Shown here in pieces: positions 1 through 10,564 of a stretch of DNA of 64,000 bases. Within the stretch, counting starts at the first letter, position 1; every line of letters begins with the position of its first letter. A model generated the notes under the pieces. That model was not told the DNA's origin and ran no database searches. It worked only from the letters and a program-made list of their open reading frames with translations. The stretch is taken from assembly GCA_002256005.1 (NCBI GenBank), contig NKIQ01000009.1, positions 41,978 through 105,977 of the forward strand, written 5' to 3'. The stretch is from Alphaproteobacteria bacterium PA4. GTDB taxonomy: Bacteria > Pseudomonadota > Alphaproteobacteria > Sphingomonadales > Sphingomonadaceae. Made by a program: the position numbers and the translations under genes.

Positions 1-614
1 TGACGGTGCGGCCGATCATCACCATGGCCGGCGATCATGAGGTCAACCAGGTCTTTCTCGACGATGCCGAGGCTTTGGTCTGCGACCGCATCGGGGAGGA
101 AGGCCAGGGCTGGACCATCGCCAAATTCCTGCTGGAGAACGAGCGCGGCGGCGGCAGCGCGGCACCGCGGCTGATCGCCGAGGTCGAGCGGCTGCAACGG
201 CTGGCGGCGAACCAGCCCGATGGTTTCGGCGGCAGGCTTGGCGATGACCGCGCCACCATGGAGCGGCTGGCGCGGCTGAAGCTGGAGGCCGAAGCGCTGG
301 AGATCACCGAATTGCGCATCCTCGCCGAACTGGCGGCCGGCAAGAAGCCCGGCCCGCAGACCTCGCTGGTCAAGCTCGTCACCTCGACGCTGCGCCAGCA
401 TATCGACGAGGCCGCGGTCGACCTGTTCGGGCAGGACGGGTTGCAACTCGCCACCGAACGGCCGCTTTATGGCAATGAAAGCCCGGAACCCATCGGCAGC
501 AAGGCAGCCCAGATGGTGATGCCGACCTATCTCAACAGCCGGGCCTGGACCATCTTCGGCGGCTCGAACGAGGTGCAGAAGAACATCATCGCGAAGACGG
601 TTTTGGGGTTGTGA
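1..614 (+). CDS. Acyl-CoA dehydrogenase, C-terminal part (5' end outside window)
   Basis: Flavoprotein that would oxidise an acyl-CoA to the 2,3-enoyl-CoA and pass electrons to ETF; the acyl substrate cannot be told from this fragment. The frame is open from the window edge, so only about 203 C-terminal residues are visible. They start in the middle beta domain (HEVNQVFLDD matches the usual HEVNEVFFDDVRVP segment) and continue through the all-helical C-terminal FAD-binding domain. The gene ends with the hallmark SRAWTIFGGSNEVQKNIIAK and VLGL stop. A GTG at position 6 is internal, not a start. It converges on the MFS gene, with repeat copy A between them. It lies about 6 kb from the valine-catabolism genes and on the opposite strand, so a role there is only a guess. 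Confidence 0.93.
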   Translation, partial: TVRPIITMAGDHEVNQVFLDDAEALVCDRIGEEGQGWTIAKFLLENERGGGSAAPRLIAEVERLQRLAANQPDGFGGRLGDDRATMERLARLKLEAEALEITELRILAELAAGKKPGPQTSLVKLVTSTLRQHIDEAAVDLFGQDGLQLATERPLYGNESPEPIGSKAAQMVMPTYLNSRAWTIFGGSNEVQKNIIAKTVLGL

Positions 615-626
615 AAGGGTTGTAGA

Positions 627-772
627 GCCTCCGGCGGCTGGGGCCTTAGGCCCCAGACCCCCAGTCGTTGTTTTCGGCACTCGTGTCGCAGTTTTGGTCC
701 CACCCATCAAAATGGGGTCTGGGGCCTAAGGCCTCAGCCTGTCACCCCGGACTTGATCCGGGGCGGAGGCCC
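627..772. repeat. Palindromic repeat family 1, copy A (right end replaced by family 2 sequence)
   Basis: Left arm GCCTCCGGCGGCTGGGGCC begins at 627 and forms a CTGGGGCC-TTA-GGCCCCAG hairpin. The right arm (from about 710) repeats the hairpin as CTGGGGCC-TAA-GGCCTCAG, but the final CCGCCGGAGGC is missing. It is replaced at about 739-772 by the family 2 motif with CCCCGGACTTGATCCGGGG. It lies between two convergent genes. Confidence 0.85.
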
Positions 773-790
773 TTCCTTCCGTGGCGACCC

Positions 791-2230
791 TCACGGTACC
801 CGGTCGCCGCCCTTCACCGTGAACAACAGCGCGAGGCCGACGGCGAGCATGCCGACGATCGGCGCCATGCCCCAGGCCTGGGTGCCGCCGTAGCGGGTGG
901 CGAGTTCGACGAGCAGCGGCCCCAGCCACATGGTGGCGGTGCCGGCCATGGCATAAAGGCCGAAGAACACGCCCATCTTGTCCGGCGGAGCGACGCGGGT
1001 GAGGAGGGTGCGGGACGAGGCATAGGCGCCGCTGACGCCGACGGCCATGCCGCAGCCGAGGGCGAGGAACACCAGCTCCGGCGTGGTGGTGAACATCGGA
1101 CCGTCCCACAGCCGTTCGCCGGCCCAGGGCTGCCAGAACAGCCGGTCGCGGCCCAGCCCCAGCAGCAGCGTCTGGAAAAGGATCGACAGGCTGATCTGCA
1201 GCTTCACCGCCGTCTTGGGGCCGAGGCTGTGGTCGAGCTGGCCGGCGAGCAGCCCGCCGATGACCGCGGCCAGCGACAGGATGATGCCATAGCCGAGCAT
1301 TTCCAGCGTCGCCCAGTGCATGGTGCCGGCGGCATAGAGGCCGCCGAAGACGAGGATGCCGGTCAGCCCGTCGGTATAGATCATGCGCGCGGCGAGATAG
1401 GTCAGCGCGTTGCGATGGCCGCGCGCCTCGCGGAACAGCACCGCGAGGTCGCCGGCGCCGGCGCGCACCGCATCCGCGACGCTCGCCCGGCTGCGCGGCA
1501 TGTCGGGCACCAGCCGGAACAGCGGGATGGCACCCAGCGCCATGACGATGGCGACGAGCGGCCCGGTGATGCGGTCGGTCTGCCCGGCGGCGGGATCGAG
1601 GCCGAACAGCGGCGTCGCCGGAATGAAGTGCCAGTCGACCTTGCCGGGCAGTGCGAAGGCGATGAGCACGCCGACCAGCATCAGCACCGAAAAGGCATTG
1701 CCGCCGGCCAGTGCCAGCCCCGAGGCGCGCCCGGCCCCGGCCATGCCGGCGGCGGGCAGCAGCAGGGCATTGTGCAGGAAATCATGCCAGGAGACGAGCG
1801 CCGTCAGCATGGCAAGGATGACCATGGTGGCGCCGATCGGCAGGCCGGCGCCGCCCGGCCGCACGAACCACAACAGCGCGCAGCAGATGACCATCAGCGC
1901 GGTGACGCCGGCCAGCCAGGGCTTGCGCGGCCCCAGCCTGTCGATGACCGCGCCGAACAATGGCGCGGTCAGCGCCACCGTCCAGCCGCCCCATTTGGCG
2001 GCGCTGGCGACGAGCGTCTGGCCCGCGACCGGATCGCCGACGACGCGCGTCACGAAATAGGGCGCGAAGATGTAGATGGAGATCAGGATGACATAGGGGT
2101 CGCGCGTCGCCTGGGCGAGCGCCCAGGCCCTGGCGGAGCGGGCGCTGGGCCCATGACCTGCGGGCGTCGCCGCGCCTGTGCTGGTGATAGCGACCTCCCA
2201 CCCCAAAACCGCCCGATGCTGTGGCCGCAT
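791..2230 (-). CDS. MFS transporter
   Basis: Inner-membrane permease of the major facilitator superfamily; substrate unknown. About 479 residues from the ATG at 2230, with roughly twelve hydrophobic segments and a cytoplasmic LFGAVIDRLGPRKPW segment matching the MFS loop 2-3 motif (GxxxDRxGxR/K). The loop MPRSRASVADAVRAGAGDL separates the two halves, and the second half ends GLALLFTVKGG. The general look is that of UMF1-like permeases, a guess from spacing and motifs. The start is uncertain: a GGGAGG ribosome-binding-like stretch lies inside this reading, just upstream of an ATC codon, so translation may begin about 12 codons later or at a TTG. The frame stays open upstream to 2716 but that part is the antisense of the ModE-like gene. 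It is divergent from that gene. Confidence 0.8.
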   Translation of the reverse strand: MRPQHRAVLGWEVAITSTGAATPAGHGPSARSARAWALAQATRDPYVILISIYIFAPYFVTRVVGDPVAGQTLVASAAKWGGWTVALTAPLFGAVIDRLGPRKPWLAGVTALMVICCALLWFVRPGGAGLPIGATMVILAMLTALVSWHDFLHNALLLPAAGMAGAGRASGLALAGGNAFSVLMLVGVLIAFALPGKVDWHFIPATPLFGLDPAAGQTDRITGPLVAIVMALGAIPLFRLVPDMPRSRASVADAVRAGAGDLAVLFREARGHRNALTYLAARMIYTDGLTGILVFGGLYAAGTMHWATLEMLGYGIILSLAAVIGGLLAGQLDHSLGPKTAVKLQISLSILFQTLLLGLGRDRLFWQPWAGERLWDGPMFTTTPELVFLALGCGMAVGVSGAYASSRTLLTRVAPPDKMGVFFGLYAMAGTATMWLGPLLVELATRYGGTQAWGMAPIVGMLAVGLALLFTVKGGDRVP

Positions 2231-2380
2231 CGCTGGGGTTGCATCATGGCCGAAACCGCGCGGCGTGCAACTGGCGATGCGGGCAGGATGGTGGCCGGCG
2301 AAATACGTATGCAATTCGCACGCGCCCCGGCAATTCCCGGCTGCCAATCTGCCGCCACCGCGCGTAAACAGGCGGGCATG

Positions 2381-2742
2381 ATGGACGCGCACTTGGGGCT
2401 GACGCTGCGGCTGCACGCCGATGGTGCGATTGCGCTTGGGCCGGGCAAGGCGGATCTGCTGGCGGCCATTGCGGCCAGCGGCTCGATCGCCGCGGCGGCC
2501 CGGGCGCTGGGGCTGAGCTATCGCCGGGCCTGGGCGATGGTCGAAACCATGAATCATGCCTTTGCGGCGCCGCTGGTGGCGGCGAGCAAGGGCGGCGGCG
2601 GTGGCGGCGGCACGGTGCTGACCGACGCCGGTGCCGCCGTGCTGGCGCGCTACCGCGCCATGGTCGCCGCCGCCGCTGCTGCCGCGCGACCCGATGCCGA
2701 TGCCCTGCTGGCGCAATTGCGCCCGATGAATGGAGAGACACG

Positions 2743-2746
<4 letters not shown>
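2381..2746 (+). CDS. ModE-like winged helix-turn-helix regulator, no metal-binding domain
   Basis: Small DNA-binding protein of about 121 residues matching the N-terminal wHTH domain of ModE and LysR-type relatives. Visible segments are [30 protein letters not shown] (helices with the recognition helix), the glycine run [15 protein letters not shown] (the ModE wing), and a helical tail. The C-terminal molybdate-binding MOP domains of full ModE are absent, so ligand sensing is unknown. ATG codons at 2378 and 2381 are both possible. The stop TGA overlaps the edd start as ATGA, implying coupled translation, so it may sense or control sugar-acid breakdown (inference). The 147-bp divergent gap before it includes AT-rich sequence near 2307-2318, but I could not define an operator. 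Confidence 0.78.
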
Positions 2747-4554
<1,808 letters not shown>

Positions 4555-4611
4555 GCCCTATCGATATTCAGCCTTTCAGCCGTGCCGAACGCTGATTGCG
4601 AAGAAAGTAGA

Positions 4612-4740
4612 GCCTCCGGCGGCTGGGGCCGAGGGCCCCAGACCCCATTTCGCTTTGGTCTGACGTGAAAAACCGCCTGTAGTGCCATGCGGCAGTCAAT
4701 AAATGGGGTCTGGGGCCCTCGGCCCCAGCCGCCGGAGGCC
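4612..4740. repeat. Palindromic repeat family 1, copy B, with outer flanking inverted repeat
   Basis: 129 bp core. Left arm GCCTCCGGCGGCTGGGGCC with loop GAG, right arm hairpin with loop CTC, ending CCGCCGGAGGC. The core between the arms closely matches copies C and E (ATTTCGCTTTGGTCTG, GTGCCATGCGGCAG). Beyond the core, AGGCCCTATCGATATTCA at 4553 and GAATGTCTATACGCGCT at 4752 form a degenerate outer inverted repeat, giving a full unit of about 4553-4770. It lies between convergent genes. Confidence 0.9.
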
Positions 4741-4778
4741 TCTCGAAACGTGAATGTCTATACGCGCTAGGGACACCG

Positions 4779-6761
4779 TCAGCGCGCCGGCGCAGCCGGC
4801 GCCGATGCGGCCGCTGTGGCCACCGGATTATGCTTTTCGATGAAGGTCACCACGGCGTTCAGCATGGCGATGCGGGTGGCGGGGCGCGACAGATAATGAT
4901 CCTCGCCGGGCAGTGTGACCAGCTCGACCTGGGCGCCGGCCTGGCGCAGCGCGCGCTCCATGGTCGTGCTCTGGTCAAAGCGCACGACAGTGTCGTCCTT
5001 GCCATGGACAAGCAGCACCGGCACCTTGACGCGCGCAGCGAGCCGGGCCGGTGAAATCGCATCCAGTGCCGGATCGTCGCTGGATTTGGCACCCATGAAG
5101 CGCTGCCAATAGCGCAGCGTGTCATTCTTGCGGCTGCCATTCTGGTCGCTGATTTCGCTTTGCAGCATGCGGCGCAGGTCGGACACGCCGGCGACGGCCG
5201 CGGCACAGCGATAGATGCCGGGGTCGAGTGTCGGCCCGGCCAGCGCTGCATAGCCGCCATAGCTGGCGCCGACGATGCAGACCCGCGCCGGATCGATCTG
5301 GCCATCCGCTGCCAGCTTGCGCACCCCGTCCGACAGGTCGGTCTGCATCTTGCGGCCCCATTCGCCAAAGCCGGCCTCGCGGTGGGCGGCGCCAAAGCCG
5401 GTGGAGCCGCGGAACTGCGGTTGCAGCACGGCATAGCCGCGGCTGGCCATCGCCTGCGCCCACCAGTCGAAACCGGGCGTGTCATGGTCTTCCGGGCCGC
5501 CATGCGGGAACACCACCAGGGGCAGTTTGCGGGCCGCTGCCATGTCCTTGATGCCGGGCGGCAGCGTCAGATAGGCGGGAATTTCGAGGCCATCGGCGGC
5601 CTTGTAGCGGAAGGGGACGACGGTATTGACGGCGTCCGCCGGGATGCCCGGATAGCGATCGGCAAGAAAGTCGGCGGTCCGGCGCTTGCGATCGATGACA
5701 TAGATGGCATCGCCGGTTTTGGGGCCATCGACTTCGACGATGATGGTCTGGCGGTCGTCGCTCCAGGATTCGAGCGTGACGATCGCGCCGGGAAAGGCGG
5801 CGGAAATGCCTTTCCACAGCTTCTGATCGGCGGGATTGAAGAAGCTGTAGGTGATCGATTCGAAGCCATAATCGACGGTGCCGATCGGGCGCCGGCTGAC
5901 CGGGTCGAACAGCGCGGCGTCGCTGTCGAATTCCGGCTTGGCTTCGGACCAGCTGCCATCGCCGAGATTGACCTCATGCACCGCCCAGTCGCCAGAGCGG
6001 TGGGTGACGACCAGAGCGGTGTTGGCGGTCTGGCCGAAGGCGTAGAGGTCGGGCGTGTCGATGGGCGCGGTTTCGGTGTAGATCCGCTGCCAATTGCCGC
6101 TGGCCTTGCTGAACAGCCGCCAGCTGCCCTCCTTGGGCACATAATCGGCGCGTGCGATCGGCTTGCCATCAGTGCCGATCAGCCAGTCACGGGTCAGTTC
6201 ATTGCCCAGCTCGATGCGGAACGCGCGCCCGGATTCGAGATTGACGCGATAGAGGGTGGAAACACCCATCGTATCCGGAAAGCTGATGCCGGGCACGACA
6301 ACCATCGGCTTGCCGGCGTCGAAATAGATGGTCGGCGACCCGGACGTGACGTTCATCGCGTTCTCGATACCGGATAGCAGGCCGCGCCATTTGCGCTTTG
6401 CCAGGTCATAGTCGGACAGCATCGTCCATTCGCGCTTTGCCGCGTCGAGGCCGGGCACCTCATAGGCTGTCGAAGTGGTCAACAGCAGGTGACCGGAACC
6501 GGCCCAGCGTACATCCCGCACCTTGGCGCGCTGGGCGGGGGCTGCCGTGATCAGCGTGCGGTCGGCAAGGTTGCGAATCTGCACTTCGGCATGATTGTCA
6601 TCCCCCAGGATGGCCGCCATCATCGTGCCATCGGGCGAAACCGAGACGTCGGAAATGCCCGGTAGCTGCGCATAGGCGCTCAGCGGTGGCGGTGCCGCCT
6701 CTACTGCCGCCGACATCAATATCAATGCGGCACTGAAACGCCGCAACGCCACAAACGACAC
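4779..6761 (-). CDS. Secreted S9 family prolyl oligopeptidase-type peptidase
   Basis: Serine peptidase of the S9 alpha/beta-hydrolase type, probably cleaving short peptides in the periplasm or outside the cell. 660 residues. The N-terminus has a signal peptide (hydrophobic stretch, then AAVEAA around residue 23). Residues of about 30-390 form a beta-propeller with motifs such as ISDVSVSPDGTMMAAIL. The catalytic domain has FPHGGPE and QPQFRGSTGFG. Its nucleophile GASYGG places Ser at about 500, HGKDDTVV Asp at about 590, and GEDHYLS His at about 622, so the triad is complete. It is monocistronic; copy B lies beyond its 3' end. The substrate cannot be named from sequence. Confidence 0.92.
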   Translation of the reverse strand: MSFVALRRFSAALILMSAAVEAAPPPLSAYAQLPGISDVSVSPDGTMMAAILGDDNHAEVQIRNLADRTLITAAPAQRAKVRDVRWAGSGHLLLTTSTAYEVPGLDAAKREWTMLSDYDLAKRKWRGLLSGIENAMNVTSGSPTIYFDAGKPMVVVPGISFPDTMGVSTLYRVNLESGRAFRIELGNELTRDWLIGTDGKPIARADYVPKEGSWRLFSKASGNWQRIYTETAPIDTPDLYAFGQTANTALVVTHRSGDWAVHEVNLGDGSWSEAKPEFDSDAALFDPVSRRPIGTVDYGFESITYSFFNPADQKLWKGISAAFPGAIVTLESWSDDRQTIIVEVDGPKTGDAIYVIDRKRRTADFLADRYPGIPADAVNTVVPFRYKAADGLEIPAYLTLPPGIKDMAAARKLPLVVFPHGGPEDHDTPGFDWWAQAMASRGYAVLQPQFRGSTGFGAAHREAGFGEWGRKMQTDLSDGVRKLAADGQIDPARVCIVGASYGGYAALAGPTLDPGIYRCAAAVAGVSDLRRMLQSEISDQNGSRKNDTLRYWQRFMGAKSSDDPALDAISPARLAARVKVPVLLVHGKDDTVVRFDQSTTMERALRQAGAQVELVTLPGEDHYLSRPATRIAMLNAVVTFIEKHNPVATAAASAPAAPAR

Positions 6762-6831
6762 GAAACTGTCCCCCGTTGTTGGAGGACAATATCATTGCCG
6801 TTGGTACAGCGATGTCAATATGACTGTCGGA

Positions 6832-7722
6832 TCATGGCGCAATACCGCCGCGCAACAGACGAACAATAGCCGAAAAATCCTTTTCGCTGCCACCATTGTT
6901 GGCAAACAACTGGTACAATGCTTCGGCCTGTGCGCCCATCGGCACGCTGGCACCGGCGGTGGTGGCGGCGGCCATGGCCAGTTTCAGGTCCTTCAGCATC
7001 AGCGCGCTGGCAAAGCCGCCCTGATAGTCGCGGTTGGCCGGGCTGGTCGGCACCGGGCCGGGGACGGGGCAATAGCTGGTCATGCTCCAGCTCTGCCCGC
7101 TCGCTTTCGAGCTGATGTCGAAGAAGGTCTGGGCATCGAGGCCGAGTTTTTCGGCGAGCACGAACGCTTCGGCGGTGGCGACCATGGTGGCGCCCAGGAT
7201 CATGTTGTTGCAGATCTTGGCGGCCTGGCCCATGCCGGCGCTGCCGGCGTGGATCACCGCCTTGCCCATCGCCTGCAGATAGGGCTCGGCGCGGGCAAAG
7301 GCCGCCGCCGGGCCACCGACCATGAAGGTGAGCGTGCCGGCATCGGCGGCCGCCGTGCCGCCCGAAACCGGCGCATCGACCATGGCGAGGCCCTTTTCCG
7401 CCGCGGCTTCGCCAACGCTGCGCGCCGTTGCCACATCGATCGTCGAACAATCGATCAGGATGGCGTCCACGCTGGCGGCGGCGAACAGCGCGTCCTTATA
7501 GGCAGTGGCGACATGGCTGCCGGCCGGCAGCATGGTGATGATGGCATCGGCGCCGGATGCGGCGGCGCGCGCCGAACTGGCGGCCGTGCAGCCATGGCTG
7601 ACGGCGCGGGCGACGGCGGCGTCTGCCAGGTCAAAGGCACGGACTTCATGCCCGGCGCGGACCAGATTGGCGGCCATGCCGCCGCCCATGTTGCCGACGC
7701 CGATGAAACCGATGATGGGCAT
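6832..7722 (-). CDS. mmsB: 3-hydroxyisobutyrate dehydrogenase
   Basis: Oxidises 3-hydroxyisobutyrate to methylmalonate semialdehyde with NAD in valine breakdown. 296 residues, normal for the beta-hydroxyacid dehydrogenase family. The Rossmann motif GVGNMGGGMAANL is at the N-terminus, followed by the substrate-loop motif DAPVSGGTAAADAGTLTFMVGG. The catalytic-lysine region GMGQAAKICNNMILGATMVATAEAF follows, and the C-terminal helical domain ends the protein. It is the last gene of a minus-strand cluster headed by mmsA, separated from the enoyl-CoA hydratase gene by a family 2 palindrome. Context and motifs favour mmsB over other family members such as tartronate semialdehyde reductase. Confidence 0.93.
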   Translation of the reverse strand: MPIIGFIGVGNMGGGMAANLVRAGHEVRAFDLADAAVARAVSHGCTAASSARAAASGADAIITMLPAGSHVATAYKDALFAAASVDAILIDCSTIDVATARSVGEAAAEKGLAMVDAPVSGGTAAADAGTLTFMVGGPAAAFARAEPYLQAMGKAVIHAGSAGMGQAAKICNNMILGATMVATAEAFVLAEKLGLDAQTFFDISSKASGQSWSMTSYCPVPGPVPTSPANRDYQGGFASALMLKDLKLAMAAATTAGASVPMGAQAEALYQLFANNGGSEKDFSAIVRLLRGGIAP

Positions 7723-7733
7723 ATGCTCTTCCT

Positions 7734-7817
7734 TGTCATCCCGGGCTTGATCCGGGACCCAATTGTTCTTGCCGCGTTCCGCAGAAAATGGGGTCCCGGG
7801 TCAAGCGCGGCATGACA
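7734..7817. repeat. Palindromic repeat family 2, copy between mmsB and the enoyl-CoA hydratase gene
   Basis: Imperfect inverted repeat: TGTCATCCCGGGCTTGATCC at the left and a matching GGGTCCCGGGTCAAGC...CATGACA arm at the right, with about 30 bp between. Same ends as the perfect copy nested in family 1 copy H (56002-56088). It lies between two co-directional genes and could shape transcript ends. Confidence 0.85.
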
Positions 7818-7836
7818 GTTTTCTGTGGTTAAATGA

Positions 7837-8610
7837 TTATCTGCCGGTCCAGTTGCCGGGGCGCTTCTCGATGAAGGCCGCCATGCCCTCGCTCTGGTCG
7901 GCGCTGCCGAACAGGCCATGGAACAGCCGGCGCTCGAAATTGACCCCCTGCGCCAGCGGCATTTCGAAACTGGCGTTGATGGCTTCCTTGGCGGCGATGG
8001 CGGCGAGCGGCGGCATCGCGGCGATGGCGGCAGCCGTCTTCAGCGCTTCATCGACAAGCTCGGCCGCCGGCACGACGCGGGCGGCGAGGCCGGCCGCCTC
8101 CGCCTCGACCGCACCCATCATGCGGCCGGTCAGGCACATCTCCATGGCCTTGGCCTTGCCGATGGCGCGGATCAGCCGCTGCGAACCGCCCATGCCGGGG
8201 ATGACGCCCAACTTGATCTCGGGCTGGCCGAACTTGGCAGTGTCACCACAGAGCAGGACGTCGGCCATCATGGCCAGCTCGCAGCCGCCGCCCAGCGCAA
8301 AGCCGTTGACCGCGGCGATCCACGGCTTGCGGGTGGCAGTGACGCGCTCATAACCGGCAAAGAAGTTGCTGCCGTACATGTCGGCGAACGATTGTTCCGC
8401 CATTTCCTTGATGTCGGCGCCGGCGGCAAAGGCCTTTTCACTGCCGGTGAGGACGAGACAGCGCTGCGATGGATCGGCGTCATAGGCGGCGAAGGCGGCG
8501 ATCAGGTCGGCGAGCACTGCCGAGTTGAGCGCGTTCAGCGCCTGCGGGCGGTTGAGGCGGACGAGAGTGACCGCGTCATGCTGTTCGATGAGGATGGTTT
8601 CAAAAGACAT
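7837..8610 (-). CDS. Enoyl-CoA hydratase/isomerase (crotonase) family protein
   Basis: 257-residue crotonase-fold protein. The oxyanion-hole motifs are clear: [18 protein letters not shown] and [17 protein letters not shown], followed by [20 protein letters not shown] with the hydratase-type glutamate region. These fit a short-chain enoyl-CoA hydratase; in this cluster it probably hydrates methacrylyl-CoA to 3-hydroxyisobutyryl-CoA (inference from neighbours). I chose the ATG at 8610 ([10 protein letters not shown]), which fits the family start; the longer open frame upstream runs into the VOC gene. It ends 114 bp before mmsB, the gap being filled by a family 2 repeat. A 3-hydroxyisobutyryl-CoA hydrolase would be the related alternative, but the hydratase motifs fit better. 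Confidence 0.9.
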   Translation of the reverse strand: MSFETILIEQHDAVTLVRLNRPQALNALNSAVLADLIAAFAAYDADPSQRCLVLTGSEKAFAAGADIKEMAEQSFADMYGSNFFAGYERVTATRKPWIAAVNGFALGGGCELAMMADVLLCGDTAKFGQPEIKLGVIPGMGGSQRLIRAIGKAKAMEMCLTGRMMGAVEAEAAGLAARVVPAAELVDEALKTAAAIAAMPPLAAIAAKEAINASFEMPLAQGVNFERRLFHGLFGSADQSEGMAAFIEKRPGNWTGR

Positions 8611-8624
8611 CGCTGTTTCCCGTT

Positions 8625-9011
8625 TCAGGACTGACCGGGACCGACAAGGTCCCAGGGGTTGCCGTACAAATCTTCGAAGACTGCCACCATGCCATAGGCT
8701 TCCCGGCGGGGTTGTTCCCGGAAATACACGCCTCTGCTGCACAATTCCGCATGGCGGGTGGCGAAGTCATCCGTGTGGAGGAAAAAGGCAACCCGGCCAC
8801 CGGCGGCCTTGCCGATTGCGGCGACCTGCTCCGCACCCACGGCGCGGGCCAGCAGCAGGCCCGCGGTATCGGGCGTCGGCGTGACCCGAACCCAGCGCTT
8901 GCCGCCACCCAGGTCACTGTCTTCGGCGATGTGGAAACCCAGCTTCGTCGTGAAAAATTCGATGGCTTCGTCATAGTCACGAACCAGCAGCGTGGCGGCA
9001 TGCAGGCGCAT
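8625..9011 (-). CDS. VOC (glyoxalase/bleomycin resistance) family protein
   Basis: 128-residue vicinal-oxygen-chelate fold protein with the two beta-alpha-beta-beta-beta halves. It begins [24 protein letters not shown] and ends [17 protein letters not shown]; a C-terminal Glu-Asp-Leu-Tyr-Gly-Asn-Pro-Trp motif is typical of this superfamily. Metal and substrate are not predictable. The ATG at 9011 shares one base with the stop of mmsA (TGATG), so it is translationally coupled to mmsA and lies inside the valine cluster. Its presence there suggests a helper or detoxifying role for a branched-chain intermediate, but this is inference only. A gap of 14 bp separates it from the enoyl-CoA hydratase gene. 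Confidence 0.85.
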   Translation of the reverse strand: MRLHAATLLVRDYDEAIEFFTTKLGFHIAEDSDLGGGKRWVRVTPTPDTAGLLLARAVGAEQVAAIGKAAGGRVAFFLHTDDFATRHAELCSRGVYFREQPRREAYGMVAVFEDLYGNPWDLVGPGQS

Positions 9012-10510
9012 CACCCCATCGTCGGAATGACAAAGGCGCTGCCGGTTTCGCCGACCCCGCCATCCGGCCAACGCCCGGTCATCGTCTTGCGCTTCGTCCA
9101 GAACTGCACGCCTTCCATGCCATGCTGGCCGATGTCGCCAAAGGCGCTGCGCTTCCAGCCGCCGAAGCTGTGATAGGCGACCGGCACCGGGATCGGCACA
9201 TTGATGCCGACCATGCCGACATTGACCCGCGCCGCGAACTCGCGCGCCGCATGGCCGTTGCGCGTGAAGATGGCGACGCCATTGCCGTACTGATGCTCGG
9301 ATGGCAGCCGCAGCGCTTCCTCGAAATCGGCCGCGCGGACGATCTGCAACACCGGACCGAAAATCTCCTCCTCATAGGATCTCATGCCCTGCTTCACATG
9401 GTCGAACAGCGTCGGCCCGACGAACCAGCCGCCTTCATGGCCCTGCAGGGTGTAGCCGCGGCCATCGACGACCAGCTCGGCACCCTCGGCGACGCCCATG
9501 GCGATATAATCCTCGATGCGCGCCTTGTGCGCGGCGCTGACCACCGGGCCGTAATCGGCCTCGGGGTCGGTCGACACGCCCAGCCGCAATTTGGCGATCG
9601 CCGGCAACAGCCTGGCGCGCAGCGCCTCGGCGGTGGCCTCGCCGACCGGCACCACCACCGGCAGCGCCATGCAGCGTTCGCCGGCCGAGCCAAAGGCCGC
9701 ACCGGCGAGATCGCGGACCACGGCATCGAGATCGGCATCGGGCATGACGACGGCGTGGTTCTTGGCGCCGCCCATCGCCTGCACGCGCTTGCCGTTGGCG
9801 GTGCCCTGGCCATAGATGTATTGCGCGATATCGGACGAGCCGACGAAACTGATCGCAGCGATATCGGGATGGGCGATGATGGCATCGACCATCTCCTTGT
9901 CGCCATTGACGACGGCGAAGATGCCATCCGGCAGCCCGGCGCGCTTGAACAGGTCACCCAGCCGCACCGGCAGGGTCGGGTCGCGCTCGCTGGGTTTGAG
10001 GATGAAGGCATTGCCGGTGGCGATGGCGACGCCGGCCATCCACATCGGGATCATCGCCGGGAAATTGAATGGTGTGATGCCGGCGCCGATGCCGATGGGC
10101 AGGCGGTGCGCCCAGATGTCGATGCCGGGGCCGGCGCCATGGGTGAACTCACCCTTCAGCACATGCGGGATACCGCAGCAGAATTCGATGACCTCCAGCC
10201 CGCGCTGGATATCGCCCTTCGAATCGGCGAGCACCTTGCCATGCTCGCTGGACAGGATGCGGGCGAGATCGTCGATCTCGGCCTCGACCAGCTCCTTGAA
10301 CTTGAACATCACCCGGGCGCGGCGCTGCGGATTGGTCGCCGCCCAGGCCGGCTGCGCAGCGCGGGCGGCCGCGACCGCCTGTTCCAGCGTGGCGGCGTCG
10401 CCCAGCCGGACTTCGGCCTGCACGATGCCGGCGTTGGGATCGAACACCGGGCTGGTGCGGCTGCCGGAGACGACACTCTGGCCGCCGATATAATGGTCGA
10501 TGTTGCGCAT
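9011..10510 (-). CDS. mmsA: Methylmalonate-semialdehyde dehydrogenase (CoA-acylating)
   Basis: Oxidatively decarboxylates methylmalonate semialdehyde to propionyl-CoA with NAD and CoA, the end of valine (and part of thymine) breakdown. 499 residues, the normal length. Typical MMSDH segments are present: the N-terminal IDHYIGG; PFNFPAMIPMWM; the NAD-binding SFVGSSDIAQYIY; MGGAKNHAVVMPDAD; and the nucleophile loop GSAGERCMALPVVVPVG, with Cys at about 280. The C-terminal NVPIPVPVAYHSFGGWKRSAFGD is the signature that separates this family from other aldehyde dehydrogenases. It heads a minus-strand cluster of mmsA, VOC protein, enoyl-CoA hydratase and mmsB, with one-base coupling to the next gene. 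The promoter should lie in the short gap 10511-10564, after the cation exporter stop, unless it is read through. Confidence 0.96.
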   Translation of the reverse strand: MRNIDHYIGGQSVVSGSRTSPVFDPNAGIVQAEVRLGDAATLEQAVAAARAAQPAWAATNPQRRARVMFKFKELVEAEIDDLARILSSEHGKVLADSKGDIQRGLEVIEFCCGIPHVLKGEFTHGAGPGIDIWAHRLPIGIGAGITPFNFPAMIPMWMAGVAIATGNAFILKPSERDPTLPVRLGDLFKRAGLPDGIFAVVNGDKEMVDAIIAHPDIAAISFVGSSDIAQYIYGQGTANGKRVQAMGGAKNHAVVMPDADLDAVVRDLAGAAFGSAGERCMALPVVVPVGEATAEALRARLLPAIAKLRLGVSTDPEADYGPVVSAAHKARIEDYIAMGVAEGAELVVDGRGYTLQGHEGGWFVGPTLFDHVKQGMRSYEEEIFGPVLQIVRAADFEEALRLPSEHQYGNGVAIFTRNGHAAREFAARVNVGMVGINVPIPVPVAYHSFGGWKRSAFGDIGQHGMEGVQFWTKRKTMTGRWPDGGVGETGSAFVIPTMG

Positions 10511-10564
10511 GGCGCCTATTAGGCGCGAGGAGGCGCGGCTGTCACCCGCCTTGATTGGGGGGTA

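Noticed and set aside
668..2380. Long plus-strand frame upstream of the ModE-like gene
   Set aside because: It covers the MFS gene in antisense, is Gln/Arg/Gly-rich and has no domain; only the last 121 codons are a gene.
2231..2716. N-terminal extension of the MFS gene
   Set aside because: It is the antisense of the ModE-like gene and adds no transmembrane or family sequence.
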